From Caldithrix sp. (GTDB taxonomy: Bacteria; KSB1; UBA2214; DYKH01): DNA of 46,184 nucleotides. The notes below the pieces were generated by a model. The model made no database searches and was not told the origin of the DNA. It saw only the letters and a program-made list of their open reading frames with translations. Position numbers and translations under genes: made by a program. Positions 15,638 through 24,240 of this stretch are shown here, piece after piece (the stretch's first letter is position 1; the number at the start of each line of letters is the position of its first letter). The stretch lies in the NCBI GenBank assembly GCA_020722685.1, contig DYKH01000032.1, positions 1 to 46,184 of the forward strand, given 5' to 3'.

Positions 15638-16381
15638 ATGAGTAGAAGATACAAAAATCCGCCAGTCGAGGAAGCGTTGTGTGAATTCCAATTTATCCCA
15701 GGTCAGCCGTGGGATTTGACTGTGCCGGGGTTGGTATACGAAAAGGTGAAGGAAGAATTCCCAGACAAGGAGCAGCAATTTGGATTGGGGATGCAGTTTC
15801 GACTTGGTGAAAAAGGTTTTGAGCAGAAGGTTGAGCCAGTTCCACCCCGAATTCAATTTCACAGGAAAGATAAAACAGCACTGGTTCAGGTCGCTCCGGA
15901 TCTCCTTGTCATTAACCAACTGAAGCCCTATCCTGCATGGACGGAATTTAGACCCAAAATCATTGAAAACCTGGAAAGATATAAGGAAGTCAACAATCCC
16001 AAGGGGTTCAAACGGATAGGGCTTAGGTACATCAACAAAATAGATGTCAAAGCGGAATTGATCGAGCTTTGTGATTATTTCAATTTTTATCCTTCTGTAC
16101 CCAAAGAGTTGCCCCAGCTTCAGAACAGCTTCATATCAAGAATTGAGATTCCGTACCAGGACGGTCGTGATCGACTGCTTCTAACAATCGGTAGCACTTT
16201 GCCGAGAAGCTCAAAAACCTTGTCGATAATCTTAGATATGGACTATGTCATGTCTGAATCTGATGCCCTACCGATTCAAAATGCGGGGGAATGGATAGAA
16301 CAAGCGCATTTATCCATAGAGGAAGCTTTTGAGTGTTGTATTACCGAGAAGACCAGAATGTCTTTTCAGGAGATCAGATAG
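15638..16381 (+). CDS. TIGR04255-family protein
   Basis: The 247-residue product opens MSRRYKNPPVEEALCEFQF, the characteristic beginning of TIGR04255 proteins, and closes with the family-like AHLSIEEAFECCITEK. Length is normal for the family, whose function is unknown. It has no signal peptide or membrane segment. Starts at ATG 15635 or 15638 are equally possible; the TTG at 15620 is less likely. Its stop overlaps a GTG start (TAGTG) of a small gene, which in turn overlaps a PIN-domain gene, and a promoter and terminator bracket all three. That layout suggests an accessory toxin-antitoxin or defence-like cassette, which is inference. Confidence 0.8.
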   Translation: MSRRYKNPPVEEALCEFQFIPGQPWDLTVPGLVYEKVKEEFPDKEQQFGLGMQFRLGEKGFEQKVEPVPPRIQFHRKDKTALVQVAPDLLVINQLKPYPAWTEFRPKIIENLERYKEVNNPKGFKRIGLRYINKIDVKAELIELCDYFNFYPSVPKELPQLQNSFISRIEIPYQDGRDRLLLTIGSTLPRSSKTLSIILDMDYVMSESDALPIQNAGEWIEQAHLSIEEAFECCITEKTRMSFQEIR

Positions 16382-16740
16382 TGCGCAAGATTGCGAATGA
16401 AATTGCATCGCTCTCAGGAAATGGGAATGTCACTCTTCCATGGATAGATCAAGGAACATCCTATTTTTTCGAAGGGGAATTAGAGGCGCAAAGCTCTCAG
16501 GTCCCAAGCTCTTCGGCAGTCTCCGCCGACATAGGATTGGAACTTTTTAGGAATATTCTCGAATGGAAACAGCTTCCGGTTACTCCATTGTCAGTCCAAG
16601 TCTTCGAGGTGGAAAAGTGGGAGCAAATAATTGAAAAGTTGGATGCGCTTGAGTCTGTTGCCGGTATCTTGAGCGAGTTGACCGTCGAAGAGGCTGCGGT
16701 ATTCGACAAGGCCACAAAGCGGAGACCGTTTTTTGAATGA
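16381..16740 (+). CDS. Small protein in antitoxin position before PIN gene
   Basis: This 119-residue protein starts at a GTG overlapping the previous stop, with AGGAG about 8 bases upstream, and ends in an ATGA overlap with the PIN gene. I do not recognise a family. The first half is polar and includes a Ser-rich linker (around 45-55). The second half is helical and acidic, ending in EEAAVFDKATKRRPFFE; a helix followed by a short aromatic, basic tail is a common way for antitoxins to block VapC toxins. Translational coupling on both sides supports a stoichiometric complex with its neighbours. A role as PIN antitoxin is inferred from position only. Confidence 0.6.
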   Translation: MRKIANEIASLSGNGNVTLPWIDQGTSYFFEGELEAQSSQVPSSSAVSADIGLELFRNILEWKQLPVTPLSVQVFEVEKWEQIIEKLDALESVAGILSELTVEEAAVFDKATKRRPFFE

Positions 16741-17138
16741 CTTACGTTCTGGACACAAACGTTGTTACCGCCATTCTAAAAGGCAATGAAAAAGCAAAAT
16801 CAAAGGCACGAGATGCAATTATAAAGGGTGAAGACGTTCTCATAAATGCGATAAGCTACTACGAAATCAAACGAGGACTGTTGGCGATCAATGCAACGAC
16901 AAAATTAGAGAAGTTTAATCTCCTATGCAAAAGATTTGGCCTGTTGCTGTTAGGCACTTAATCTATCTTTGATGAGGCAGCTATCATCTATGCAAGCTTG
17001 CGGAAAAAAGGCGAGCTTATAGGAGATGCCGACATTTTGATAGCCTCTGTTGTAAAAACCCGAAAATTCACCCTGGTCTCAAATGATTCTGATTTTAACA
17101 GAGTCCAAGGCATGAATGTTGAGGATTGGCTCGCATAG
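16737..17138 (+). pseudogene. PIN-domain (VapC-like) RNase gene with in-frame stop
   Basis: The frame encodes a 133-residue PIN protein: YVLDTNVV with the first catalytic Asp (residue 6), YYEIKRG with the Glu (43), GDADILIAS with the third acidic site (97-99) and SNDSDFNRV. A TAA at 16959-16961 (codon 75) interrupts it, yet the rest continues in the same frame with every catalytic residue kept. The interruption is thus recent, or the codon is read through, or it is a base-call error. VapC toxins cut specific RNAs and are held by a co-expressed antitoxin; here the candidate is the overlapping 119-residue gene. Loss of toxin activity with the upstream genes intact is the simplest reading. Confidence 0.82.
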
Positions 17139-17206
17139 TATGTTTTTCGTAAGAAGGTTAACACATCGGGTGCAGTCTCGGTAGTCACCCAAAAACTAAA
17201 AGCAAC

Positions 17207-17241
17207 AAACTCCGGACTCAGTCGTTGGTTCGGAGTTTTTT
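17207..17241 (+). terminator. Rho-independent terminator after the PIN operon
   Basis: AAACTCCG at 17207-17214 pairs with CGGAGTTT at 17231-17238, followed by further T residues. It ends the TIGR04255/PIN unit just before purA. Confidence 0.72.
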
Positions 17242-17259
17242 TGCGTTATAGGATTAAGA

Positions 17260-18537
17260 ATGGCTGTAACAATCGTGGTTGGGGCTCAATGGGGCGACGA
17301 GGGAAAGGGCAAAATCGTTGATCTGCTGAGCGAGCAGGCCGACATCGTGGCTCGCTATCAAGGCGGCCCCAATGCCGGGCATACGGTGGTCGTCGACGGG
17401 GAAGAGGTGGTCTTGCATCAGGTGCCCTGCGGGATTCTGCGCCCTCATACCACTTGCGTCATCGGCAACGGGGTCGTCGTCGATCCGGTGATTCTAATGG
17501 AAGAAGTTCGATTCATCGAAAGCAAGGGCATATCCGTCTCCGGACGATTGCTGATCAGCCATCGGGCCCATCTCATCATGCCGTACCACAAGTTGCTGGA
17601 CAAAGCGCGGGAACTGGCCATCGGCACAAGGAAAATCGGCACCACGGGACGCGGCATTGGGCCGGCCTACGTGGACAAATACGATCGCTGCGGCATTCGC
17701 ATCGTCGATCTGCTCGACCGCGACACGCTGCGGCGCAAGCTGACCGATAACATCAGCGACAAGAACAAGATCCTTGAGCGCATCTACCAGAGCGATCAAA
17801 TGGACATGGACAAGATCGTCAATGACTATATCGAGTTCGATCAGCTCATCGACGAGTATGTGACGGACATTTCCGTCTATTTGCACGAAGCCATCAAGGC
17901 GGGACGGGAAATATTGATCGAAGGTGCGCAAGGAACCATGCTGGACGTCGATTTTGGCACCTACCCGTTTGTCACTTCCTCGAACCCCATTGCTGGCGGC
18001 GCTTGCTGCGGACTTGGAATCGGGCCGACGCAAATTAGCTCGGTGTTGGGAGTCGTGAAAGCCTATACCACGCGCGTTGGTGAGGGGCCATTCCCCACCG
18101 AGTTTGACCCGGAGTTCGCCGGCAAAGTTCGCGCCTTAGGAGGGGAATATGGCGCCACTACCGGCAGGCCGCGCCGTTGCGGTTGGTTCGATGCCGTCGT
18201 CGTCAATCTCGCAGTTCGGGTGAACGGCCTTAGCCGACTCGCCGTGACCAAACTCGATGTGCTGGACACTCTGGAGGAAATCAAAATCTGCACGGGCTAC
18301 CTTTACGAGGGCAAGGTCCATCATAATTATCCGGCAGAAATCTGGGTGCAGGAAGGCATGCAGCCCATCTATGAAACTCACCCCGGCTGGTTGACCAGCA
18401 CCAGAGAGGCAAAGTCCTTTTCCGACTTGCCCAAGAATGCGCAAAGCTATTTACATAGAATCAGCGAGCTGACCGAAACCAAAATCGAAATCATCTCCGT
18501 CGGCTCGGATCGCAATCAAACCATCTTTTTACCATGA
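17260..18537 (+). CDS. purA: Adenylosuccinate synthetase
   Basis: The 425-residue protein is a complete PurA, which joins IMP and aspartate with GTP to make adenylosuccinate in AMP synthesis. Diagnostic motifs are [14 protein letters not shown] (P-loop and catalytic Asp), [10 protein letters not shown] (catalytic His), [14 protein letters not shown], the [22 protein letters not shown] segment in two parts, and [10 protein letters not shown]. It is cytosolic. The ATG lies only about 19 bp after the T-run of the preceding terminator, so its promoter must overlap the terminator or the PIN gene end. Confidence 0.98.
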   Translation: MAVTIVVGAQWGDEGKGKIVDLLSEQADIVARYQGGPNAGHTVVVDGEEVVLHQVPCGILRPHTTCVIGNGVVVDPVILMEEVRFIESKGISVSGRLLISHRAHLIMPYHKLLDKARELAIGTRKIGTTGRGIGPAYVDKYDRCGIRIVDLLDRDTLRRKLTDNISDKNKILERIYQSDQMDMDKIVNDYIEFDQLIDEYVTDISVYLHEAIKAGREILIEGAQGTMLDVDFGTYPFVTSSNPIAGGACCGLGIGPTQISSVLGVVKAYTTRVGEGPFPTEFDPEFAGKVRALGGEYGATTGRPRRCGWFDAVVVNLAVRVNGLSRLAVTKLDVLDTLEEIKICTGYLYEGKVHHNYPAEIWVQEGMQPIYETHPGWLTSTREAKSFSDLPKNAQSYLHRISELTETKIEIISVGSDRNQTIFLP

Positions 18538-18553
18538 GATTTTTGGAGGGATC

Positions 18554-18865
18554 ATGATCACTACCACAACTCCATCCATCGAAGGCAAGCCCATCAAGAG
18601 TTATCTGGGCATCGTCACCGGCGAAGCCATTATGGGCGCCAACTTGGTACGCGATCTGTTCGCCAGCATCACTGACATTGTCGGCGGACGCTCCGGCGCT
18701 TATGAGGAAAAGCTCGCTCACGCCAGGCGAATCGCCCTGGAGGAAATGACGTACCAAGCGCAAAAATTGGGCGCCAACGCAGTGGTCGGTATCGATCTTG
18801 ACTACGAGGTGGTGCGCGAAGGCATGTTGATGGTCACCGCAAGCGGCACCGCCGTGGTCGTTTAG
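18554..18865 (+). CDS. YbjQ/UPF0145-family protein
   Basis: This 103-residue protein matches the YbjQ (UPF0145, heavy-metal-binding-domain annotated) family over its whole length: the opening [27 protein letters not shown], split around residue 18, the helix with [25 protein letters not shown] and the terminal strand. The family forms pentameric rings; the metal role is poorly supported experimentally. It follows purA by 16 bp with TGGAGG ahead of the ATG and is probably co-transcribed. The 220 bp after it hold no gene that I can support. Confidence 0.92.
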   Translation: MITTTTPSIEGKPIKSYLGIVTGEAIMGANLVRDLFASITDIVGGRSGAYEEKLAHARRIALEEMTYQAQKLGANAVVGIDLDYEVVREGMLMVTASGTAVVV

Positions 18866-19089
18866 GCCCATGCTTTTCGGAGGCAAACCCGGAAAGCGGA
18901 ATTGGCTTGGGTTCCAACTGTCAAACAAGCGCCAGAGAGGTGCCAATGGCCAACATCCAAAAACTTACGTGAGCAAATTCTCGCTTTTCTTGCGAATCTT
19001 ATGTTTGCCCGGTATCAGTCAAGCCCGTCTCCGGGTATAATTCATCCTGCGCTTTTAACCTTCTGACAATCCAATTCGGGGAGTTGTCG

Positions 19090-20856
19090 ATGGATACTTC
19101 TTCCAAGCTCTGCTTAAAGCGTGGTATCTTTCTTCGCCTGTTGGCGAGATTGCTCGCCATTTTTCTGTTTTCACCTTCTTCATCCTTGCCGCAAGTTGTT
19201 ATCTCCGAAATCATGTTCAATCCCATCGGCGATGAGCGATTGAACGAGTTCATCGAGCTTTACAACACCAGCGCTTCGCAATCCGTTGACCTGAACGGCT
19301 GGCTGGTGGGTGATGCGGATAAGCTTGCTCCCATCGTTACCAGGGAACAGGGTACTTTGCTTCAACCTGGGCAGTTTGCTATCCTCTTCGTGCCGGCCTA
19401 TTATTCCGAAAGCAATGCCTACGAGTCGATCATTCCAGGAGATGCGCTGCGGCTCACCATCGGCCAATCTCTTTTTGGCAGAAACGGACTGGCAAACAGC
19501 CGCGGGGAAACGATCTCACTTTGTTCACCGGACTCGGTCGCCGTTTCCTCCTGGCTCTACACCGTGCCCAATCCGGATGGCATTTCAGAAGAAAAGAGAA
19601 TTCTCGACGCCGGCGATGAGGAGGCCAATTGGGGTCACTCGGTCGCCGCTAACGGAACACCCGGCGGAATCAACTCCATTTCTCCCCGGCGTTGGGATTT
19701 GGCAACAGGAGGCGCCGGACTAAGCATCCAGCCGCGCTTTCCTGATATTCAGGAAAGCATTCGGATCTCGCTATGGGTGCGCAATGACGGCTATGTGATG
19801 GCGAACGAGGCACAGGTGTCGTTTTATGATGATTTCAATCAAAGCGGTGCCGGAGATACGGAGGAAATTTTGCCCGGCTCGCCGGTGGCGCTGCCAAACC
19901 TTGCGCCCGGGGATTCGACCATGATTTCACTTCTGGTGCCTCCAATGGCCTCGGGGGAGCATTACCTGCTTGCCATAATAAATTTCGGCCTCGATCAACT
20001 CTTAAGCAACAACGTAGCGAAATTGGCGATTGAAGTGGGAAGTCTGCAGGCGGGATTGGTCATCAACGAAATCATGTACGATCCGCCGATTGGGCAGTCC
20101 GAGTGGATTGAGATTCATAATTTTTCATCCGCTGCTGTTGACGTCATGGGTTGGAGCGTATCCGACAGCGATACTGGTCGATCGGTACTTTTGTCAGATT
20201 CTTCCTTGGCCATCGATTCCGGGCAATTCATCGTCATCAGCCGGGATTCGTCTTTGGCTGAGGAGATGCCAGCTTTGGGATCAGTTCTCATTGTCGCCAA
20301 AGGCCTTCCTTCCCTTGCTAACGAGGAAGATGCCGTCATGCTGATAAATGGTAACGGCATGGTGGTCGATGAGGTTCATTACACGAACGCTTGGGGCGGT
20401 GCGAAAGGCAGGTCACTGGAACGGATTAATCCGCAAGTTCCCGCTGATGAGCGCAGCAATTGGGCAAACTGCGTCGATGCCAAGGGCCATACGGCAGGGA
20501 TGGAAAATAGCGTCTTTACCTCGGTCCCACCGACGAGCGTATCGCTGGCGATCTTTCCCGATCCCTTCTCTCCAGACGCGGACGGCCATGAAGATACGGC
20601 AGGAATTTCCTACCGTTTGCCGGCAACCACCCCCAGCGTCAACATCAAAATATTCGATTCCGTCGGACGGTTGGTGAGATTCCTCTGCAATAATGAAGAA
20701 AGCGGCTCGCAACGCACAGTCTTCTGGGACGGCAGCAACGACGAGGGCCGGCCATGTCGGATGGGAATTTACATCGTTTTTCTCGAAGCATTGGATGCGA
20801 GGAAAGGCGTCATTCTTAGCGCCAAAAAGACCCTGGTGTTGGCGAAGAGACTTTAG
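19090..20856 (+). CDS. Secreted protein with two lamin-tail domains and FlgD-like C-terminus
   Basis: The 588-residue product begins with a signal peptide (basic LCLKRG, hydrophobic core, ending near SSLPQ). Residues about 36-185 and 320-450 are lamin-tail (LTD) Ig-like domains, each opening with the VISEIMFNP or VINEIMYDP motif and containing NEFIELYN or SEWIEIHN. Between them is a CARDB-like domain (about 205-315). The C-terminus (FPDPFSPDADGHEDTAGISY, IKIFDSVGRLVR, FWDGSNDEGR, GIYIVFLEA) is the FlgD-like/gliding-associated module common in FCB secreted proteins. A surface or matrix adhesive role is inferred. The start at ATG 19090 is preceded by GGGGAG. Confidence 0.88.
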   Translation: MDTSSKLCLKRGIFLRLLARLLAIFLFSPSSSLPQVVISEIMFNPIGDERLNEFIELYNTSASQSVDLNGWLVGDADKLAPIVTREQGTLLQPGQFAILFVPAYYSESNAYESIIPGDALRLTIGQSLFGRNGLANSRGETISLCSPDSVAVSSWLYTVPNPDGISEEKRILDAGDEEANWGHSVAANGTPGGINSISPRRWDLATGGAGLSIQPRFPDIQESIRISLWVRNDGYVMANEAQVSFYDDFNQSGAGDTEEILPGSPVALPNLAPGDSTMISLLVPPMASGEHYLLAIINFGLDQLLSNNVAKLAIEVGSLQAGLVINEIMYDPPIGQSEWIEIHNFSSAAVDVMGWSVSDSDTGRSVLLSDSSLAIDSGQFIVISRDSSLAEEMPALGSVLIVAKGLPSLANEEDAVMLINGNGMVVDEVHYTNAWGGAKGRSLERINPQVPADERSNWANCVDAKGHTAGMENSVFTSVPPTSVSLAIFPDPFSPDADGHEDTAGISYRLPATTPSVNIKIFDSVGRLVRFLCNNEESGSQRTVFWDGSNDEGRPCRMGIYIVFLEALDARKGVILSAKKTLVLAKRL

Positions 20857-20869
20857 CTGTGTACCTTCC

Positions 20870-20888
20870 CGGAAGCTCGGAGCTTCCG
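20870..20888. other. Perfect hairpin without T-run
   Basis: CGGAAGCT and AGCTTCCG (8 bp each) flank a 3-base CGG loop in the 73-bp gap between the lamin-tail and oligopeptidase genes. With no T-tract it is more likely an mRNA-end stabiliser or a repeat remnant than a terminator. Confidence 0.4.
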
Positions 20889-20929
20889 AGACGCTAAACG
20901 GTAGCTATGCAACCGAAGGAGACATCGCA

Positions 20930-23047
20930 ATGAAACCAAGAAGGGTTGTCTGCCTACCCCTCCTTTTAGTCCTTCTGCTTTCCAATTGCGTACAGAAGAT
21001 CGCTCCGGTTCCGCCGATCGCCAAACAGATACCCAAGGCGGATACGCTTTTCGACGACATCCGTGTGGACAATTATTTTTGGCTACGCGACAAGGACAAT
21101 CCGGAGGTCATTCGTTATCTGGAAGCGGAAAACACTTACACCGAAGCCGTGATGCGGCACACCCAAAAGCTTCAGGAAGACCTTTATCAGGAGATGAAGG
21201 GCAGAATCAAGGAGACCGATCTTTCGGTGCCGGAGAAAATCGACGACTATTACTACTACACCCGCACCGAGGAGGGCAAACAGTACCGCATTCACTGTCG
21301 CAAAAAAGGCAGCATGGACGCACCGGAGGAGCTGCTTTTAGATGAGAACGCGCTGGCCGCAGGTCACAGGTATTTTCGAATCGGCAATTTCGAGCCGAGT
21401 CCGGATCATACGCTTTTGGCTTATTCATCCGATACCACAGGCGCCGAGACGTACACTCTTTGCATCAAGAACCTGCAAACCGGACAGATTTTGCCGGAGC
21501 AAATCCCCAACACCTATTATTCATTGGCCTGGGCTAATGACAATCGCACCTTCTTTTATACCGTTTTGGACTCGACCATGCGGCCTTACCAGCTCTACCG
21601 CCATACACTCGGAAACGATCCGCAAAAGGACGAGCTGGTCTATGAAGAGAAGGATTTGGCTTACTACCTGTCCGTGTCCAAAACCAAAAGCCGGGCGTTC
21701 ATCTTGATGAACCTAAGCAGCCAGGTGACATCCGAGGTTCGTTATCTCACGGCCGACGATCCGCACGGCCAATTCAATGTCCTTCATCCTCGACAACATG
21801 AGATGGAGTATTCCGTTGAGCATCATGGCGAGCAATTCTACATCGTCACCAATGATGAGGCCAAGAATTTCAAGGTCGTCACTGCTCCGGCGGCCAACCC
21901 GGGCAAGGCTAATTGGCGCGAGATCATTCCGCACAGCAAAGACGTCAAGATCGACGATATCGATGTCTTTCGCAATCATTTGGTGATCTATCAGCGGGAG
22001 AAGGGACTCAAGGGCATCCGCGTCATCAATTTCGCCACTAAGGAAGAGCATCAGCTCAGTTTCCCGGAACCGGTTTACACTTACTTACGCAGCTCCAACC
22101 CGGATTTCAATACCAACCTTCTCCGCTTCACTTATACCTCGCTGACGACGCCGCAGTCGGTTTACGACTATAACATGGACAGCAAAGAACGCGAGCTGAA
22201 GAAGCAGGAAGAGGTCGTCGGCGGTTATGATCCTTCGCAATACCAATCCGAACGTTTGTATGCCAAGACCGATGACGGGACACTGGTGCCGATCTCGGTG
22301 GCATATAAAAAGGATTTGAAGAAAGACAGCTTGAACTATCTGTTTATGGACGCCTATGGGGCCTATGGCGCCAGCCGCGATCCATCCTTTTCCTCCAATC
22401 GACTGAGCCTGTTGGACCGCGGTTTCATCTTTGCCATTGCTCACGTACGCGGTGGCGGCGAAATGGGTCGTTACTGGTACGAGGACGGCAAGCTGCTGCA
22501 CAAGAAAAATACCTTTAGCGATTTCATCGCCTGCGCGGAGCACTTGATCGCCAACAAATATACCTCCCGCGACCGCTTGGTGATTTCCGGAGGGAGCGCC
22601 GGCGGTCTGCTCATGGGCGCGGTGACCACCATGCGCCCAGATTTGTTCAAGGTGGTTCTCGCTCACGTGCCTTTTGTGGACGTACTCAACACGATGCTGG
22701 ACCCTTCCCTGCCGCTCACGGTCATCGAGTACGAGGAATGGGGCAATCCGCGTGTGGAAGAGTACTACCGCTATATGAAGAGCTATTCGCCCTACGACAA
22801 TATCCAACCAAGAGATTACCCCAACATGCTGGTTACCGCCGGATTGAACGATCCGCGCGTGAGCTATTGGGAGCCGGCCAAATGGACCGCTAAGCTGCGC
22901 GCCATGAAAACCGACCATAACCGGCTGCTGCTCAAAACCAAGATGGGTGCCGGCCATGGCGGCGCTTCCGGGCGATATGATTATCTGAAAGACTTGGCTT
23001 TTGAGTATGCGTTTGTGATGGAGTGTTTGGGGATGATAAAGCAGTAA
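20930..23047 (+). CDS. Oligopeptidase B-type serine peptidase lipoprotein (family S9)
   Basis: The 705-residue protein is an S9 prolyl-oligopeptidase-family enzyme with an N-terminal beta-propeller (about 90-420) and a C-terminal alpha/beta hydrolase. The catalytic triad is readable as Ser556 in GGSAGGLL, Asp641 in AGLNDPRV and His676 in GAGHGG. The segment PFVDVLNTMLDPSLPLT followed by EYEEWGNP is typical of oligopeptidase B, which cuts short peptides after Arg or Lys. A lipoprotein signal (LLLVLLLSNC) shows it is exported and lipidated, unlike cytosolic E. coli PtrB. The ATG at 20930 with GAAGGAG upstream is chosen; the longer ORF overlaps the preceding gene. Confidence 0.95.
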   Translation: MKPRRVVCLPLLLVLLLSNCVQKIAPVPPIAKQIPKADTLFDDIRVDNYFWLRDKDNPEVIRYLEAENTYTEAVMRHTQKLQEDLYQEMKGRIKETDLSVPEKIDDYYYYTRTEEGKQYRIHCRKKGSMDAPEELLLDENALAAGHRYFRIGNFEPSPDHTLLAYSSDTTGAETYTLCIKNLQTGQILPEQIPNTYYSLAWANDNRTFFYTVLDSTMRPYQLYRHTLGNDPQKDELVYEEKDLAYYLSVSKTKSRAFILMNLSSQVTSEVRYLTADDPHGQFNVLHPRQHEMEYSVEHHGEQFYIVTNDEAKNFKVVTAPAANPGKANWREIIPHSKDVKIDDIDVFRNHLVIYQREKGLKGIRVINFATKEEHQLSFPEPVYTYLRSSNPDFNTNLLRFTYTSLTTPQSVYDYNMDSKERELKKQEEVVGGYDPSQYQSERLYAKTDDGTLVPISVAYKKDLKKDSLNYLFMDAYGAYGASRDPSFSSNRLSLLDRGFIFAIAHVRGGGEMGRYWYEDGKLLHKKNTFSDFIACAEHLIANKYTSRDRLVISGGSAGGLLMGAVTTMRPDLFKVVLAHVPFVDVLNTMLDPSLPLTVIEYEEWGNPRVEEYYRYMKSYSPYDNIQPRDYPNMLVTAGLNDPRVSYWEPAKWTAKLRAMKTDHNRLLLKTKMGAGHGGASGRYDYLKDLAFEYAFVMECLGMIKQ

Positions 23048-23196
23048 AAAGGGGTCTGGATGTCTATGGACTGACTTTGGATAGTCATGAATGTTGGATA
23101 TTTCTGCTTTTGGTCAATATCGAACTAGCTCAAAAAAAGAAAAGTACTTTTTGCGAAAATGCAAGGCAATTGACACTATTATTCAAAGTTGGAAAG

Positions 23197-23528
23197 CCGA
23201 ATAGACATCGAACCTCCCCGCTATCAACTCTTGACAGAAGGCTATAAGCCACCGAAAGAAGAGAAAAAAATGAAGAATGAGTCTCCAATAGGTCGGCATC
23301 TTCCGGCTGGGCCTATACCTGAATCCAATCGTTCTGGTGAATACGAGAGGATTCTTTGATCCCTGTATTGCACTATTGGAGCGCTGCATGGAGGAACGCT
23401 TCATGGATATTCGCCACGCGGCAATGTGGAGTGTGGTGAGTGAGGCGGGACAAGTCATTCCGGCCATCGAGAACGCTCCTATATGGGCAAGGGAGGCCCG
23501 CAGCTTTGCGGCGATCCAAAGTTGTTGA
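23197..23528 (+). pseudogene. Possible decayed ORF in two frames
   Basis: The frame from about 23197 encodes DIEPPRYQLLTEGYKPPKEE and so on to SGEYERIL, then stops at TGA 23357-23359. The +1 frame at the same place continues plausibly (FFDPCIALLERCMEERF, then IRHAAMWSVVSEAGQVI) to TGA at 23526. Joining the frames gives a coherent polypeptide of about 110 residues, but I recognise no family. The rest of the 550-bp gap (23048-23600) shows nothing supportable. A frameshifted small gene is only one possible reading; chance is another. Confidence 0.28.
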
Positions 23529-23600
23529 TCCGTCTTCAAAATGCCGCACCGGCGACGCAGCACTTCTTAAAGGAGGACTGAATCTACGAACTTTACAGAG

Positions 23601-24056
23601 ATGCAGAAAAACCTGGTGGGCGAATGGACCGGAAGCCATCTCTTGCGTTTGAGCTGGCTCACTCCATCTGATTTTGTTTCCACCTCCCGATTCTTTGTAT
23701 TCCCCGCTGCCAAAGGCAAGTTTCTCTCCTTGACCTACACCTGGAGTCACGAGAAAGTAGACCACGAGGGCGTGATTTTGCTGGGCTGGGATGAGAAGCA
23801 GCAAGTTGCCACCGCCGGCTGGGGTGATTCCTGGCATCAGAGCAACAAGGTGATGTTTTGTCTCGGTGGTATCGATTCGGACGGCTCTATCAATTTGCGC
23901 GGCTCGTATGAGGTGCCGCCGGGCCCGGACTGGGGATGGCGGATCGTCATCGCGGCCCAATCGGATAAAGAATTGCAAATCCGCATGTACAATCTCACAC
24001 CTGAAGGCGTTGAAGATCTGGCTGTGCAAGCCGACTACAAGCGGGCGGACAGTTAG
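23601..24056 (+). CDS. DUF1579-like protein
   Basis: This 151-residue protein resembles DUF1579 proteins: MQKNLVGEWTGSHLLRLSW, KGKFLSLTYTWSHEKVDHEG in the first strands, the central GDSWHQSNKVMFCLGG, and PPGPDWGWRIVI. The family is predicted to form a small antiparallel beta-barrel and has no known activity. There is no signal peptide. The start is uncertain: an AGGAGG sequence lies at 23571-23576 but is followed by no in-frame ATG until 23601, about 24 bases away, so the 5' end may be damaged. The gene converges with the acyl-CoA synthetase gene. Confidence 0.75.
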   Translation: MQKNLVGEWTGSHLLRLSWLTPSDFVSTSRFFVFPAAKGKFLSLTYTWSHEKVDHEGVILLGWDEKQQVATAGWGDSWHQSNKVMFCLGGIDSDGSINLRGSYEVPPGPDWGWRIVIAAQSDKELQIRMYNLTPEGVEDLAVQADYKRADS

Positions 24057-24065
24057 AAGAGCAGG

Positions 24066-24126
24066 CTGTTAGACTGTAGGCTGTTAGGTTGTAGGCTTTT
24101 AGGTCGTAGACTGTTAGACTGTTAGG
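24066..24126. repeat. Tandem array of 7/8-bp CTGTTAGR units
   Basis: Eight consecutive units alternate between 8-mers (CTGTTAGA, CTGTTAGG, CTTTTAGG) and 7-mers (CTGTAGG, TTGTAGG, TCGTAGA). The array lies ten bases after the DUF1579 stop in a convergent gap. It is a different family from the TTGACNN heptads at 20-119 but has the same style of near-heptamer periodicity. Confidence 0.82.
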
Positions 24127-24142
24127 TGGGGGACAACCAGAA

Positions 24143-24167
24143 GCGGGCGAGCAATTTGCTCACCCGC
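24143..24167 (-). terminator. Hairpin downstream of the acyl-CoA synthetase gene
   Basis: GCGGGCGAGCAA and TTGCTCACCCGC form a 12-bp stem with one mismatch and a single-base loop. It stands between convergent genes. Neither strand has a good T-run, so strength as a terminator is doubtful. Confidence 0.45.
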
Positions 24168-24240
24168 GGTACATATTGAGGCGACTCGGCCGGGCAAGAA
24201 TTCTGCTGAATTTCCACGAAAAAGGATATGAAAAGGCCAG

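Noticed and set aside
19033..19045. TATAAT as a promoter of the lamin-tail gene
   Set aside because: No acceptable -35 element lies 16-18 bp upstream.
22085..22957. 290-codon open frame on the minus strand
   Set aside because: It is opposite the oligopeptidase catalytic domain; the sense gene has a full triad and the antisense frame is a codon-bias shadow.
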